Below, piece after piece: positions 8,817 to 17,964 of a DNA stretch of 64,000 nucleotides. The stretch is from an uncultured Parabacteroides sp. (GTDB lineage: Bacteria; Bacteroidota; Bacteroidia; Bacteroidales; Tannerellaceae): contig CAJTMR010000016.1 in NCBI GenBank assembly GCA_910577325.1, positions 1 through 64,000 on the forward strand, written 5' to 3'. Position numbers and translations under genes: made by a program. Below the pieces are notes generated by a model. The model made no database searches. It was given only the letters and a program-made list of their open reading frames with translations, and was not told the origin of the DNA. How positions within the stretch are numbered: the stretch's first letter is position 1; each line of letters starts with the position of its first letter.

Positions 8817-10454
8817 ATGATTTCAGTAGACGGACTAACAGTAGAGTTTGGCGGCAGCACATTGTTTTCGGACATATCTTTTGTCATTAATGAGAAGGAC
8901 CGGATTGCCCTGATGGGAAAGAACGGTGCGGGAAAATCGACCTTATTGAAGATTTTGGCGGGAGTGCGTGAACCGACGCGTGGGAAGGTATCCGCACCGA
9001 AGGATACCGTTATTGCTTATCTTCCGCAGCATTTGATGACGGAGGACGGCCGTACTGTTTTTGATGAGACGGCCCAGGCTTTCGCTCATCTGCACGAAAT
9101 GGAAGCGGAGATCGCTACCCTCAACAAGGAACTGGAAACACGTACCGATTATGATTCGGACAGTTATATGGAACTGATCGAGCGTGTATCGACGTTGAGT
9201 GAGAAGTTTTATTCCATCGAGGAGATTAATTATGATGCCGATATCGAAAAGACTCTGCTGGGGCTTGGTTTTGTCCGTGAAGACTTTACCCGTCAGACGA
9301 GTGAGTTTAGCGGTGGTTGGCGTATGCGTATAGAGTTGGCGAAACTTTTGTTGAAGAAGCCGGATGTGCTTTTGCTGGACGAGCCGACCAACCATCTTGA
9401 CATCGAGTCGATCCAGTGGTTGGAAGATTTCCTGATCGACAATGGACAGGCTGTCGTGGTGATCAGTCACGACCGTGCTTTCGTGGATCATATTACCACC
9501 CGGACAATTGAGGTGACGATGGGGCGCATCTATGATTACAAGGTCAATTACAGCCAATACCTGCAACTGCGGAAGGAGCGTCGTGAACAGCAACAGAAAG
9601 CGTATGACGAGCAACAGAAATTCATTGCCGAGACAAAGGATTTTATTGAGCGTTTCAAAGGTACTTACTCCAAGACCTTGCAGGTCCAGAGCCGTGTGAA
9701 GATGCTCGAAAAGTTGGAGATCCTGGAAGTGGACGAGGAAGATACTTCTGCATTGCGCTTGAAGTTCCCGCCTTCGCCGCGTTCAGGTTCTTATCCGGTG
9801 ACAATCGAGAACGTGTCGAAATCGTATGGGGACCATATTGTTTTCCAAAATGCCAATCTGACGATTGAGCGAGGAGACAAGATCGCTTTTGTCGGGAAGA
9901 ACGGAGAAGGTAAATCTACGTTGGTAAAATGTATAATGAAGGAGATCGGACATGATGGCACGTTGACGATCGGACATAATGTGATGATAGGCTATTTCGC
10001 GCAAAATCAGGCTTCCCTTTTGGATGAGAACCTTACGGTATTCCAGACGATAGACGATGTTGCCAAAGGAGACATCCGTAACAAGATTAAGGATTTGTTG
10101 GGAGCGTTTATGTTTGGGGGCGAGAATTCGGCCAAAAAGGTGAAGGTGCTGTCTGGAGGTGAGCGTACCCGTTTGGCCATGATCAAGTTGTTGCTGGAAC
10201 CTGTCAATCTGTTGATCCTCGACGAACCGACGAACCATCTGGATATGAAGACGAAAGATATCTTGAAACAAGCTTTGATGGACTTTGACGGGACATTGAT
10301 CGTTGTTTCACATGATCGTGACTTCCTGGATGGCCTTGTGACTAAAGTTTACGAGTTTGGCAATAAGAAGGTGACAGAACATCTTGAAGGCATCTACGAG
10401 TTCTTGCAACGTAAGAAGATGGAGAACCTGAACGAGCTGGAACGGAAGAATTAA
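8817..10454 (+). CDS. ABC-F family ATPase (ribosome-associated type)
   Basis: The 545-residue soluble protein has two ABC ATPase domains in tandem and no membrane segments, the mark of the ABC-F family. Walker A motifs are GKNGAGKST and GKNGEGKST. Signature/Walker B pairs are SGGWRMR with LLLDEPTNHLD and SGGERTR with LILDEPTNHLD. A charged coiled linker (RKERREQQQKAYDEQQKF) corresponds to the P-site tRNA interaction motif. ABC-F proteins act on the ribosomal E site to relieve stalling or give antibiotic protection; the YdiF/Uup/EttA-like subgroup is not decided here. The gene ends convergently with the DUF3943 gene, the stop codons overlapping by 4 bases. Confidence 0.9.
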   Translation: MISVDGLTVEFGGSTLFSDISFVINEKDRIALMGKNGAGKSTLLKILAGVREPTRGKVSAPKDTVIAYLPQHLMTEDGRTVFDETAQAFAHLHEMEAEIATLNKELETRTDYDSDSYMELIERVSTLSEKFYSIEEINYDADIEKTLLGLGFVREDFTRQTSEFSGGWRMRIELAKLLLKKPDVLLLDEPTNHLDIESIQWLEDFLIDNGQAVVVISHDRAFVDHITTRTIEVTMGRIYDYKVNYSQYLQLRKERREQQQKAYDEQQKFIAETKDFIERFKGTYSKTLQVQSRVKMLEKLEILEVDEEDTSALRLKFPPSPRSGSYPVTIENVSKSYGDHIVFQNANLTIERGDKIAFVGKNGEGKSTLVKCIMKEIGHDGTLTIGHNVMIGYFAQNQASLLDENLTVFQTIDDVAKGDIRNKIKDLLGAFMFGGENSAKKVKVLSGGERTRLAMIKLLLEPVNLLILDEPTNHLDMKTKDILKQALMDFDGTLIVVSHDRDFLDGLVTKVYEFGNKKVTEHLEGIYEFLQRKKMENLNELERKN

Positions 10455-11929
10455 ATCCGTATGCCCAATCCGAGCATCAGGTCGTACGTGGAATAGTCAA
10501 CTTTGGGGTAATACTGATAGTTTGTCCGTCGCGAGAAATAACGGTTTGTCAGGGTGATGTTCCACTTGTCTTTCAGCAAATAGGCCAACTTTATCGAGAA
10601 GATGGTCAGGCGCGCGTTCCCGGCATCGCCTTGTGTGTTCAGGGTGCTCGGATCTGTAATTGACCAGTCGATTTTGGGATCGTAGCCTTTCCAGGTGAAG
10701 ATATGATAGTTTTCCATGTGGAGCAGGAAAGCCAGCCGTCTGTTATAGATGATGCCGGCTCCTGCTTTGGTGCTGTAGCCGCTTCCTAAATTGTAATCCC
10801 GTTCTCCGAGCAGCATGTAGTCCGAAAGACTGGCTCCTAAAGCTACGCCGTTGGCATACAGTTCGGCATAAATATCCGTTTTGTCTTCTGGTGCGGATTG
10901 CTTGTAATAGATCAAACCGGCTCCTGCTGCCGCTGGCGCTGCGATGCGGTAGGGAGGAACAGTTTTATGGCTTTCGTGGCGGAGTTCCGAATTATAGAAG
11001 TCGAAATGCTGGAAAAATCCGGCGGAAAGCGTGCGCGGCCCTTTCGCCCAAACCGTTTTTCCCCATAATGCCCCAATTGCGTTGACTTGGCTGACTATCG
11101 GCTGGGCGGAGAATAGATCTATCCCGAAGTTGAAGCGAAACCATTCGTAAGGAGAATAGAAATCGTCATTGATCGGGTTCCCGTAGTTGATGCGGAAGTT
11201 GATGTTCAAACTCGTCGTGCCTCGTTTCGAATTTTCCTGCTCTGCTAAAAAACGAGGTCCCATCGTCACGATGAAGTTGACGGGGACGGAAGAATAGGTT
11301 CGTCCTTTTGAGGAACTGTGTCGCCAGGCTTCCCCTGAAATGATACGGTTGAAAGCACGGACTGGCGACAGGATGCCGGCTAGCACCTCGCGCCCGATAC
11401 GTTCGACTCCTGACGAACGGTTGTCGATGAACAGGTCGGATAGACGGTAGGTGATTTCTCCTAATTCGATTCCGCCGAACGTTGTTGCCAGCATGTCGTT
11501 GATCGAAGGCGGTTCGTTCTCCATAAAAAACTCCCACATCAGACTACCGCCGGCAGCAAACGGCGCAGATTGCCAGAAATTCATTCCATTACTGCGGGCA
11601 GTGTTGAAATAAAGCGAACCGTGATAGGGATGTGAGAACAGGTTTGTCGTGAACTGATCTGTGTCCCATACCGGGCCTTTTTGAAAATTGCTTTTGATTG
11701 TGTTCCCGTTGATATAAGCCCAATCTTCTTTCATGATATATCGGTCGAAGCTCCAGACGAGCATATTGAGTCCGAATGTTTCGATTGCCGCTTTCCAGGG
11801 ACGACGCGGCTGGTATAGAGTCGTGTCGCTTATATAATGACGGTGTGTAATTTGAGGTATATATTCTTGCCCCCATATCCAGGAGGATGGAAGTAGACAA
11901 ATGAGTCCTGCTAATATAAATTTCTTCAT
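10451..11929 (-). CDS. DUF3943 outer-membrane-associated protein
   Basis: The 492-residue protein has a signal peptide ending near SWIWGQ (residue 21). Residues about 45-170 carry the DUF3943 pattern, including an NLFSHPYHGSLYF stretch and an aromatic helix (FWQSAPFAAGGSLMWEFFME). The remainder is alternating aromatic/polar strands ending in a Gly-rich aromatic C-terminus (LMLGLGIRI), as expected for a beta-barrel in the outer membrane. Its function is not known. The gene stands alone on the minus strand and ends tail-to-tail with the ABC-F gene. Confidence 0.75.
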   Translation of the reverse strand: MKKFILAGLICLLPSSWIWGQEYIPQITHRHYISDTTLYQPRRPWKAAIETFGLNMLVWSFDRYIMKEDWAYINGNTIKSNFQKGPVWDTDQFTTNLFSHPYHGSLYFNTARSNGMNFWQSAPFAAGGSLMWEFFMENEPPSINDMLATTFGGIELGEITYRLSDLFIDNRSSGVERIGREVLAGILSPVRAFNRIISGEAWRHSSSKGRTYSSVPVNFIVTMGPRFLAEQENSKRGTTSLNINFRINYGNPINDDFYSPYEWFRFNFGIDLFSAQPIVSQVNAIGALWGKTVWAKGPRTLSAGFFQHFDFYNSELRHESHKTVPPYRIAAPAAAGAGLIYYKQSAPEDKTDIYAELYANGVALGASLSDYMLLGERDYNLGSGYSTKAGAGIIYNRRLAFLLHMENYHIFTWKGYDPKIDWSITDPSTLNTQGDAGNARLTIFSIKLAYLLKDKWNITLTNRYFSRRTNYQYYPKVDYSTYDLMLGLGIRI

Positions 11930-12063
11930 TTTCTTCTTAATTAGATAATTTTCAGTCTTTTTGCGGGTGCAAACTTATGTATAATTAACAGATGGATATT
12001 CGTTTGGTTTAAATTATTATCAGGTCATCTTAATAGAAGACTCTAACATTACGAGGAAATTCT

Positions 12064-12071
12064 TATTTTTG
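12064..12071 (+). promoter_or_regulatory. possible -7 element (TATTTTTG)
   Basis: A TAnnTTTG match lies 14 bases before the TRIC-like gene, implying a very short leader. No -33 element is evident. Confidence 0.25.
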
Positions 12072-12085
12072 CAGAAAAAATCAAA

Positions 12086-12697
12086 ATGATAGACTTCATT
12101 ACGTTTTGTGATTATACTGGAACATTCGCTTTTGCGATTAGTGGTATTCGTTTGGCTTCTGCTAAGCAATTTGATTGGTTTGGGGCCTATGTTGTCGGTG
12201 TGGTTACTGCAGTAGGGGGGGGGACGATCCGCGATATCCTGCTTAATGCAACCCCTTTTTGGATGGAACAGGCTTCTTATCTTGTCATATCGGCGCTGGC
12301 ATTGCTCTTCGTTATCATCTTCCGGAAATATGTGATTAGTTTGAATAATACTTTCTTTATTTTCGATGCTATCGGGTTGGGACTGTTCGGCGTGGTAGGT
12401 ATCGAGAAAGCGCTCGCGTTCGGGTTCCCGATGTGGGTGGCTATTGTGATGGGGACGATTACAGGGGCTTTCGGCGGTATGATCCGCGATATCCTGATCA
12501 ACGAAGTGCCGCTGATTTTCCGGAAAGATATTTATGCGTTGGCGTGCGTGTTCGGAGGCCTTATTTATTATGCCTGCTTGCAGATGGGAATTGGTCCGTC
12601 ATTGACACAGCTTGTCGCTGCTACAGGAATATTCGTTTCCCGCATAGTGGCAGTAAAATATCACATAAGCGTCCCGGTATTAAAAGGAGAAGAATAA
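12086..12697 (+). CDS. TRIC/UPF0126 family membrane channel protein
   Basis: The 203-residue integral membrane protein has about six to seven hydrophobic helices built from two repeated halves. Each half carries the family signature GGGxxRD-type loop: GGGTIRDILL near residue 46 and GGMIRDILINEVP near 131. Bacterial UPF0126/YadS/YicG proteins are structurally related to trimeric intracellular cation channels, so it probably conducts small cations. The asparaginase gene begins 20 bases after it, suggesting co-transcription. Confidence 0.85.
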   Translation: MIDFITFCDYTGTFAFAISGIRLASAKQFDWFGAYVVGVVTAVGGGTIRDILLNATPFWMEQASYLVISALALLFVIIFRKYVISLNNTFFIFDAIGLGLFGVVGIEKALAFGFPMWVAIVMGTITGAFGGMIRDILINEVPLIFRKDIYALACVFGGLIYYACLQMGIGPSLTQLVAATGIFVSRIVAVKYHISVPVLKGEE

Positions 12698-12717
12698 AAT
12701 GATTAATTTTGCGATCT

Positions 12718-13788
12718 ATGACAGCAAGTATGAATACTCATGATGAGAAAGCTTCGATCCTGCTCATCTATACCGGTGGGACGATCGGCATGATCGAAAA
12801 CCCTGAAACCGGTGTGTTGGAATCGTTCAATTTTCAACATTTGAAGGATAATATGCCGGAGCTGAAGAAGTTGGGGTATGCTGTTTCAACCATTCAGTTT
12901 GACCCGGCCATGGATTCATCGGAAATGGGACCTGATTCGTGGATGAAAATCGTGAGGATTATTGCTGACAATTACCAGTTGTACGACGGTTTTGTCGTGC
13001 TTCACGGTACGGATACGATGTCTTTCACGGCATCCGCTTTGAGTTTTATGCTGGAGAATTTAAGTAAGCCGGTCATTTTAACCGGTTCGCAATTGCCGAT
13101 CGGTATGTTGCGAACCGACGGGAAAGAAAACCTGATCACCGCTATCGAGATTGCTGCTGCAAAGGAAAACGGTGTTCCGGTTGTACCGGAGGTTTGTATC
13201 TTTTTTGAAAATGACTTGTTGAGAGGTAATCGTACGAGTAAGATCAATGCGGATAACTTCAATGCTTTCCGTTCATACAATTATCCGCCGCTGGCACATG
13301 CCGGTATCTATATAAAGTATGATACACAACAGATTTACCATCCTGTTTCGAGAAAGCCGTTGAAACCGCATTACCTCTTGGACCGGAATATTGCAGTTTT
13401 GAAACTTTTTCCGGGAATTTCCCCCCAGGTAGTGGAGAGTATCCTGAACATCCCAGGGTTGAAGGGTGTCGTGATGGAAACATTCGGAAGTGGGAACGCA
13501 CCATGTTACGATTGGTTCTTGGCGATGTTGAAAGAGGCGGTGGATCGTGGAATTGTGATTGTGAATGTAACCCAGTGTAGTGCTGGAAGTGTGGAAATGC
13601 ACCGGTATGAAACTGGACATAAATTATTGAAAGCAGGGGTGATAAGCGGTTTTGACAGTACGACCGAGAGTGCCGTTACCAAGCTCATGTTTCTTTTCGG
13701 TCACGGGTTGACATCTGAGGAGGTGAAAGATCACATGAACTGTTCGTTGATTGGGGAGGTGACAATTCCCGACACGTTTCGCCCGTAA
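12718..13788 (+). CDS. type I L-asparaginase
   Basis: The product is about 356 residues and converts L-asparagine to aspartate and ammonia. The N-terminal active-site Thr is in IYTGGTIGM and the second catalytic segment is VLHGTDTM; both define the asparaginase/glutaminase fold. A third conserved stretch is LTGSQLPIGMLRTDG. No signal peptide is visible, so a cytoplasmic type I enzyme is likely. I placed the start at the ATG at 12718; another ATG follows at 12730 and a TTG precedes at 12709, so the exact start is uncertain. The gene lies between the TRIC-like gene and the WalJ-like gene on one strand with short gaps. Confidence 0.9.
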   Translation: MTASMNTHDEKASILLIYTGGTIGMIENPETGVLESFNFQHLKDNMPELKKLGYAVSTIQFDPAMDSSEMGPDSWMKIVRIIADNYQLYDGFVVLHGTDTMSFTASALSFMLENLSKPVILTGSQLPIGMLRTDGKENLITAIEIAAAKENGVPVVPEVCIFFENDLLRGNRTSKINADNFNAFRSYNYPPLAHAGIYIKYDTQQIYHPVSRKPLKPHYLLDRNIAVLKLFPGISPQVVESILNIPGLKGVVMETFGSGNAPCYDWFLAMLKEAVDRGIVIVNVTQCSAGSVEMHRYETGHKLLKAGVISGFDSTTESAVTKLMFLFGHGLTSEEVKDHMNCSLIGEVTIPDTFRP

Positions 13789-13818
13789 TTCCTGTTAAGG
13801 ACTGAATTGGAACTTAAA

Positions 13819-14622
13819 ATGAAACTATCTTTTCTGAGTTTAGCAAGTGGAAGCAGTGGAAACTGCTATTATTTGGGAACACCCGAATTCGGAGTGTTGA
13901 TTGATGCAGGTATCGGTATTCGTACCATAAAAAAGGTGTTGAAAGATAAAGCTATCGATTTCTCCAAAATTGTAGCAGTCCTGATCACGCATGACCATGC
14001 CGATCATATCAAGACCGTGGGATGTCTGGGGGAGAAACTTTGTATTCCTGTCTATACGACGGAGGCAGTCCATCGTGGGATTAACAAAAGCCGTTATGTT
14101 GAGGAAACACTTGTCAGTTCGCGTAAGGTGATCGAAAAGGAAGTGCCTTTTGTGATTCGTGATTTTCGTATCACAGCTTTCGAGGTTCCGCATGACAGTA
14201 CCGATAATGTCGGTTATCATATCGAATGTGGCGACCATAAGTTCACGTTAGCAACAGATGTCGGTCATATCACCGAAACGGTAAGCAAGTATATGAGCAT
14301 GGCAAACCATCTGGTTATAGAAGCTAATTATGACGAGGAGATGTTGCAGTTCGGTACATATCCTGCTTTTTTGAAGGAACGTGTTGCCAGTCCGACCGGG
14401 CATTTGAGTAATCGTGAAGCTGCCGAGTTTCTCGCCACGCATTATGATCCGAAGTTGAAAGATGTTTGGTTGTGCCACTTGAGTCGTGACAATAATCATC
14501 CCGAATTAGCCTATAAAACAGTTGATTTTCGTTTATTCCAAGAGGGGGTACGGGTAGGAAAGGATGTCTCTTTGCATGCTTTGAAAAGAACAACACCATC
14601 TGATATTTTTGAATTCGAGTAA
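13819..14622 (+). CDS. MBL-fold metallohydrolase, YycJ/WalJ type
   Basis: The 267-residue cytoplasmic protein opens with LSFLSLASGSSGNCYYLG, typical of the YycJ/WalJ subgroup. The metal-binding motif LITHDHADH lies at about residues 56-64, with further ligands in the ATDVGH and WLCHLSRDNNH segments. WalJ-like proteins act on nucleic acids (exonuclease-type) and are linked to cell-wall/replication coordination in Firmicutes; the role in Bacteroidota is inferred. I chose the ATG at 13819 rather than the TTG four codons upstream. Confidence 0.85.
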   Translation: MKLSFLSLASGSSGNCYYLGTPEFGVLIDAGIGIRTIKKVLKDKAIDFSKIVAVLITHDHADHIKTVGCLGEKLCIPVYTTEAVHRGINKSRYVEETLVSSRKVIEKEVPFVIRDFRITAFEVPHDSTDNVGYHIECGDHKFTLATDVGHITETVSKYMSMANHLVIEANYDEEMLQFGTYPAFLKERVASPTGHLSNREAAEFLATHYDPKLKDVWLCHLSRDNNHPELAYKTVDFRLFQEGVRVGKDVSLHALKRTTPSDIFEFE

Positions 14623-14811
14623 ATTTTGAAAAAGGATTTTCTTTCTATTTGGCAGAATTGTCGAAAGAATATCGTTTTTTTATAAATGATTTAACTAAAT
14701 GACAAATAGATTGATTGTTTCTGTTAATATGTCAAATAAATTTCGTTTGTATGAACATTATGTAATATGATGTAAGTATCTTTGCAGTCGAAATAAACAA
14801 GATAGAACCAA

Positions 14812-16704
14812 ATGGAAGTACTTAAACACGAGTGTGGAGTCGCCATGGTCCGGTTACTAAAGCCTTTGGAATATTATCATCAGAAGTATGGAACCTGGAT
14901 GTATGGGCTCAATAAACTCTATTTGTTGATGGAAAAGCAGCATAACCGCGGTCAGGAAGGAGCCGGTTTAGCATGCGTCAAGTTGGAAGCCAGCCCCGGC
15001 GAAGAATATATGTTTCGGGAAAGGGCATTAGGCACAGAAGCCATTACCGAGATATTCGCAGCCGTTCATGAGCATTACAAGGATTTGCCGCCCGGCAAGC
15101 TGAATGATCCGCTTTTTGCTAAAACAAACCTTCCCTTTGCAGGAGAGCTTTATATGGGACACCTGCGTTACAGTACAACCGGGAAATCCGGTATTTCCTA
15201 TGTCCATCCTTTTTTACGCCGTAACAACTGGAGAGCCAAGAACCTCGCTCTTTGCGGTAATTTCAATCTTACTAACGTACAGGATATTTTTGCAGAGATA
15301 ACAGCCATCGGCCAGCATCCGCGAGCCTATGCCGACACTTTCATCATGCTGGAACAGGTAGGGCACCGTCTGGACCGTGAGATCGAACGCCTGTACCGGA
15401 AGTATGAAGCCGAAGGACTGAAAGGAATGGATATCACCCATGCGATCGAGGCGAATGTCGGCCTGTCGAATGTCCTGAAACGTTGTGCCCCGCAGTGGGA
15501 CGGCGGTTTCGTGATCTGCGGACTGACCGGGAGCGGCGAGTCTTTCAGCGTGCGCGATCCCTGGGGCATCCGTCCGGCGTTCTATTATGCCAATGACGAG
15601 ATCGTGATCCTGGCAAGTGAACGTCCGGTGATCCAGACGACCATGAATGTACCTGCCGGAGACGTGCATGAACTGAAAAGGGGAGAGGCGCTGATCATCA
15701 ACAAGCAAGGTGACTGGCATACCTCACAAATCATGGAGCCGAAGGAGAATAAGGCATGCTCGTTCGAACGCATTTACTTCTCGCGTGGAAGCGACCGGGA
15801 TATTTACCGCGAACGGAAACGGTTGGGTGAGAATCTTGTGCCAGCAGTCCTGAAGGCTGTGGACAACGATCTGAACCATACGGTCTTCTCCTTTATCCCG
15901 AATACGGCGGAGGTCGCTTATTTCGGGTTGCAGGAGGGCATGAACGAATATCTGAACAAGAAGAAAAAGGAATGGATCGCCGACCGCAGCCACCTGCTTC
16001 AGGAGGAAGAACTGGAACAAATCCTTTCCATGCGCGTCAGGTGTGAAAAAGTAGCGATCAAGGATATAAAATTGCGCACCTTTATTGCCGAGGGAAACAG
16101 CCGTAACGATCTGGCCGCCCATGTGTACGACATCACGTACGGGAGCATCGTGCCTTTCGAGGACAATCTGGTTGTGATCGACGACAGTATCGTGCGCGGT
16201 ACGACACTCCGGCAGAGCATTATCGGCATCCTGGACCGCCTGGACCCGAAGAAAATCGTGGTGGTCAGTTCGTCTCCGCAGGTGCGTTATCCGGATTATT
16301 ACGGTATTGATATGTCCCGCATGAGCGAGTTTATCGCCTTCAAGGCCGCCGTGGCGCTTTTGGTGGACAGGGGGATGGAGCCCGTCCTGCTCGACGTTTA
16401 TAAGAAGGCCAAACAGCAGCAGGCCTTGCCGTGCGACAGGGCCGTGAACTATGTGAAGGAGATTTATGCGCCTTTTACCGACGAGGAAATCTCGGCCAAG
16501 ATGGTTGAGCTGCTTACCCCTGCCGGGACACGTGCGAAAGTGGAGATCGTCTACCAGACACTCGAAGGGCTGCATGCCGCTTGTCCCGATCATCCGGGCG
16601 ACTGGTACTTCTCGGGTGATTATCCGACACCGGGCGGCGCGCGAATGGTGAACGAAGCGTTCATTCATTATATGGAAGAGGAATATTGGGGAATTGAAAA
16701 ATGA
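14812..16704 (+). CDS. amidophosphoribosyltransferase-like (PurF-like) enzyme, long Bacteroidota form
   Basis: The 630-residue protein starts MEVLKHECGVAM. The Cys at position 8 in ECGV matches the class II glutamine amidotransferase nucleophile that PurF exposes by trimming a short leader. The amidotransferase domain continues to about residue 300 (GHLRYSTTG). The phosphoribosyltransferase domain carries the PRPP loop VVIDDSIVRGTTLRQS at about residues 454-469. Canonical PurF proteins are around 470-505 residues, so this one has insertions and a C-terminal extension. It should use glutamine and PRPP to make 5-phosphoribosylamine, the first step of purine synthesis, though a paralogous role is possible. 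It leads an operon with carA (16 bases on) and carB, grouping three glutamine-using enzymes. Confidence 0.85.
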   Translation: MEVLKHECGVAMVRLLKPLEYYHQKYGTWMYGLNKLYLLMEKQHNRGQEGAGLACVKLEASPGEEYMFRERALGTEAITEIFAAVHEHYKDLPPGKLNDPLFAKTNLPFAGELYMGHLRYSTTGKSGISYVHPFLRRNNWRAKNLALCGNFNLTNVQDIFAEITAIGQHPRAYADTFIMLEQVGHRLDREIERLYRKYEAEGLKGMDITHAIEANVGLSNVLKRCAPQWDGGFVICGLTGSGESFSVRDPWGIRPAFYYANDEIVILASERPVIQTTMNVPAGDVHELKRGEALIINKQGDWHTSQIMEPKENKACSFERIYFSRGSDRDIYRERKRLGENLVPAVLKAVDNDLNHTVFSFIPNTAEVAYFGLQEGMNEYLNKKKKEWIADRSHLLQEEELEQILSMRVRCEKVAIKDIKLRTFIAEGNSRNDLAAHVYDITYGSIVPFEDNLVVIDDSIVRGTTLRQSIIGILDRLDPKKIVVVSSSPQVRYPDYYGIDMSRMSEFIAFKAAVALLVDRGMEPVLLDVYKKAKQQQALPCDRAVNYVKEIYAPFTDEEISAKMVELLTPAGTRAKVEIVYQTLEGLHAACPDHPGDWYFSGDYPTPGGARMVNEAFIHYMEEEYWGIEK

Positions 16705-16720
16705 TAATTGAATATTGAAA

Positions 16721-17914
16721 ATGACAAGAAAAACAGCAACATTGGTCTTAGACGACGGAAGCATGTTCCACGGCTTCTCTTTTGGTTTCGACAAGGCGGT
16801 GGCCGGCGAGGTGGTGTTCAATACCGCTATGACCGGTTATCCCGAAAGCCTTACCGACCCTTCGTATGCCGGGCAACTGATGGTTCTGACTTATCCGCTG
16901 GCCGGAAATTACGGAGTGCCTCCTTTCTCTATCGGAGAGAACGGATTGCCGACCTTCATGGAGAGTGAGAAAATTCATGCAGAGGCGATTATAGTGAGTG
17001 ACTATAGCGAAGAATATAACCACTGGAACGCTGTGGAAAGCCTTGGCGACTGGTTGAAACGTGAGATGATCCCCGGAATCACCGGCATCGATACCCGTGC
17101 GCTGACAAAAAAGATACGGGAGCATGGCGTAATGATGGGACGTATTCTGATCGGCGACGGGACGGGGGTGAAGTCTGGCGGCATCGCCGGATTGCAAATG
17201 CAAGCGGGCAGCCGGCACTTGCCGTTCGAGATGCCGGATTACGGCAGCATCAACTATGTAGACCGTGTGAGCTGTAAGGATATTATCTGCTATCAACCCG
17301 GCGGGACGGGAATGTCGTTTCCGGCAGAGACGTTTGATAACATCCGGATTGCAACTCTCAATCCGGAACTGAAGCGCGTAGTGCTTCTCGATTGCGGTGT
17401 GAAAGCCAACATCATCCGTAACCTCTTGAAACGGAATGTGGCGGTGATACGGGTTCCCTGGAACTATGATTTCAACCCTCTTGAATATGACGGGCTTTTC
17501 CTTTCGAACGGTCCCGGCGATCCCGATACCTGCGATGCTGCTGTCCGGAATATCCGCAAGGCGCTCGATGGCGACAAACCGATCTGTGGCATTTGCATGG
17601 GGAACCAGTTGCTTGCCAAAGCCGGCGGCGCTTCGATCTATAAGCTGAAATACGGCCACCGCAGCCATAACCAGCCGGTACGCATGGTAGGGACGGAAAA
17701 GTGCTTCATTACCTCCCAGAATCACGGCTACGCGGTGGCGGACGACACGCTGGGGGCTGACTGGGAACCGTTCTTTGTCAATATGAACGACGGGACGAAC
17801 GAAGGAATCCGCCATAAGACGAAGCCTTTCTTCTCTGCCCAGTTCCATCCCGAAGCATGCAGCGGACCGACCGACACGGAGTTCATCTTCGATAAGTTTG
17901 TAGAGCTGCTTTAG
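16721..17914 (+). CDS. carA: carbamoyl-phosphate synthase small subunit
   Basis: The 397-residue glutaminase subunit passes ammonia to CarB to make carbamoyl phosphate for pyrimidine and arginine synthesis. The N-terminal CarA domain shows LVLDDGSMFHG and the NTAMTGYPE stretch. The class I amidotransferase domain has its nucleophile in GICMGNQLL and the His-Glu pair in FHPEA. The usual His after GICxG is Asn here. The start is the ATG at 16721; an in-frame TTG two codons upstream is less likely. It is followed by carB after about 50 bases. Confidence 0.95.
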   Translation: MTRKTATLVLDDGSMFHGFSFGFDKAVAGEVVFNTAMTGYPESLTDPSYAGQLMVLTYPLAGNYGVPPFSIGENGLPTFMESEKIHAEAIIVSDYSEEYNHWNAVESLGDWLKREMIPGITGIDTRALTKKIREHGVMMGRILIGDGTGVKSGGIAGLQMQAGSRHLPFEMPDYGSINYVDRVSCKDIICYQPGGTGMSFPAETFDNIRIATLNPELKRVVLLDCGVKANIIRNLLKRNVAVIRVPWNYDFNPLEYDGLFLSNGPGDPDTCDAAVRNIRKALDGDKPICGICMGNQLLAKAGGASIYKLKYGHRSHNQPVRMVGTEKCFITSQNHGYAVADDTLGADWEPFFVNMNDGTNEGIRHKTKPFFSAQFHPEACSGPTDTEFIFDKFVELL

Positions 17915-17964
17915 GGAGTGAGGTGATACGCCTAAAAATGTTAACGAATAAAAGAGTCCTAAAA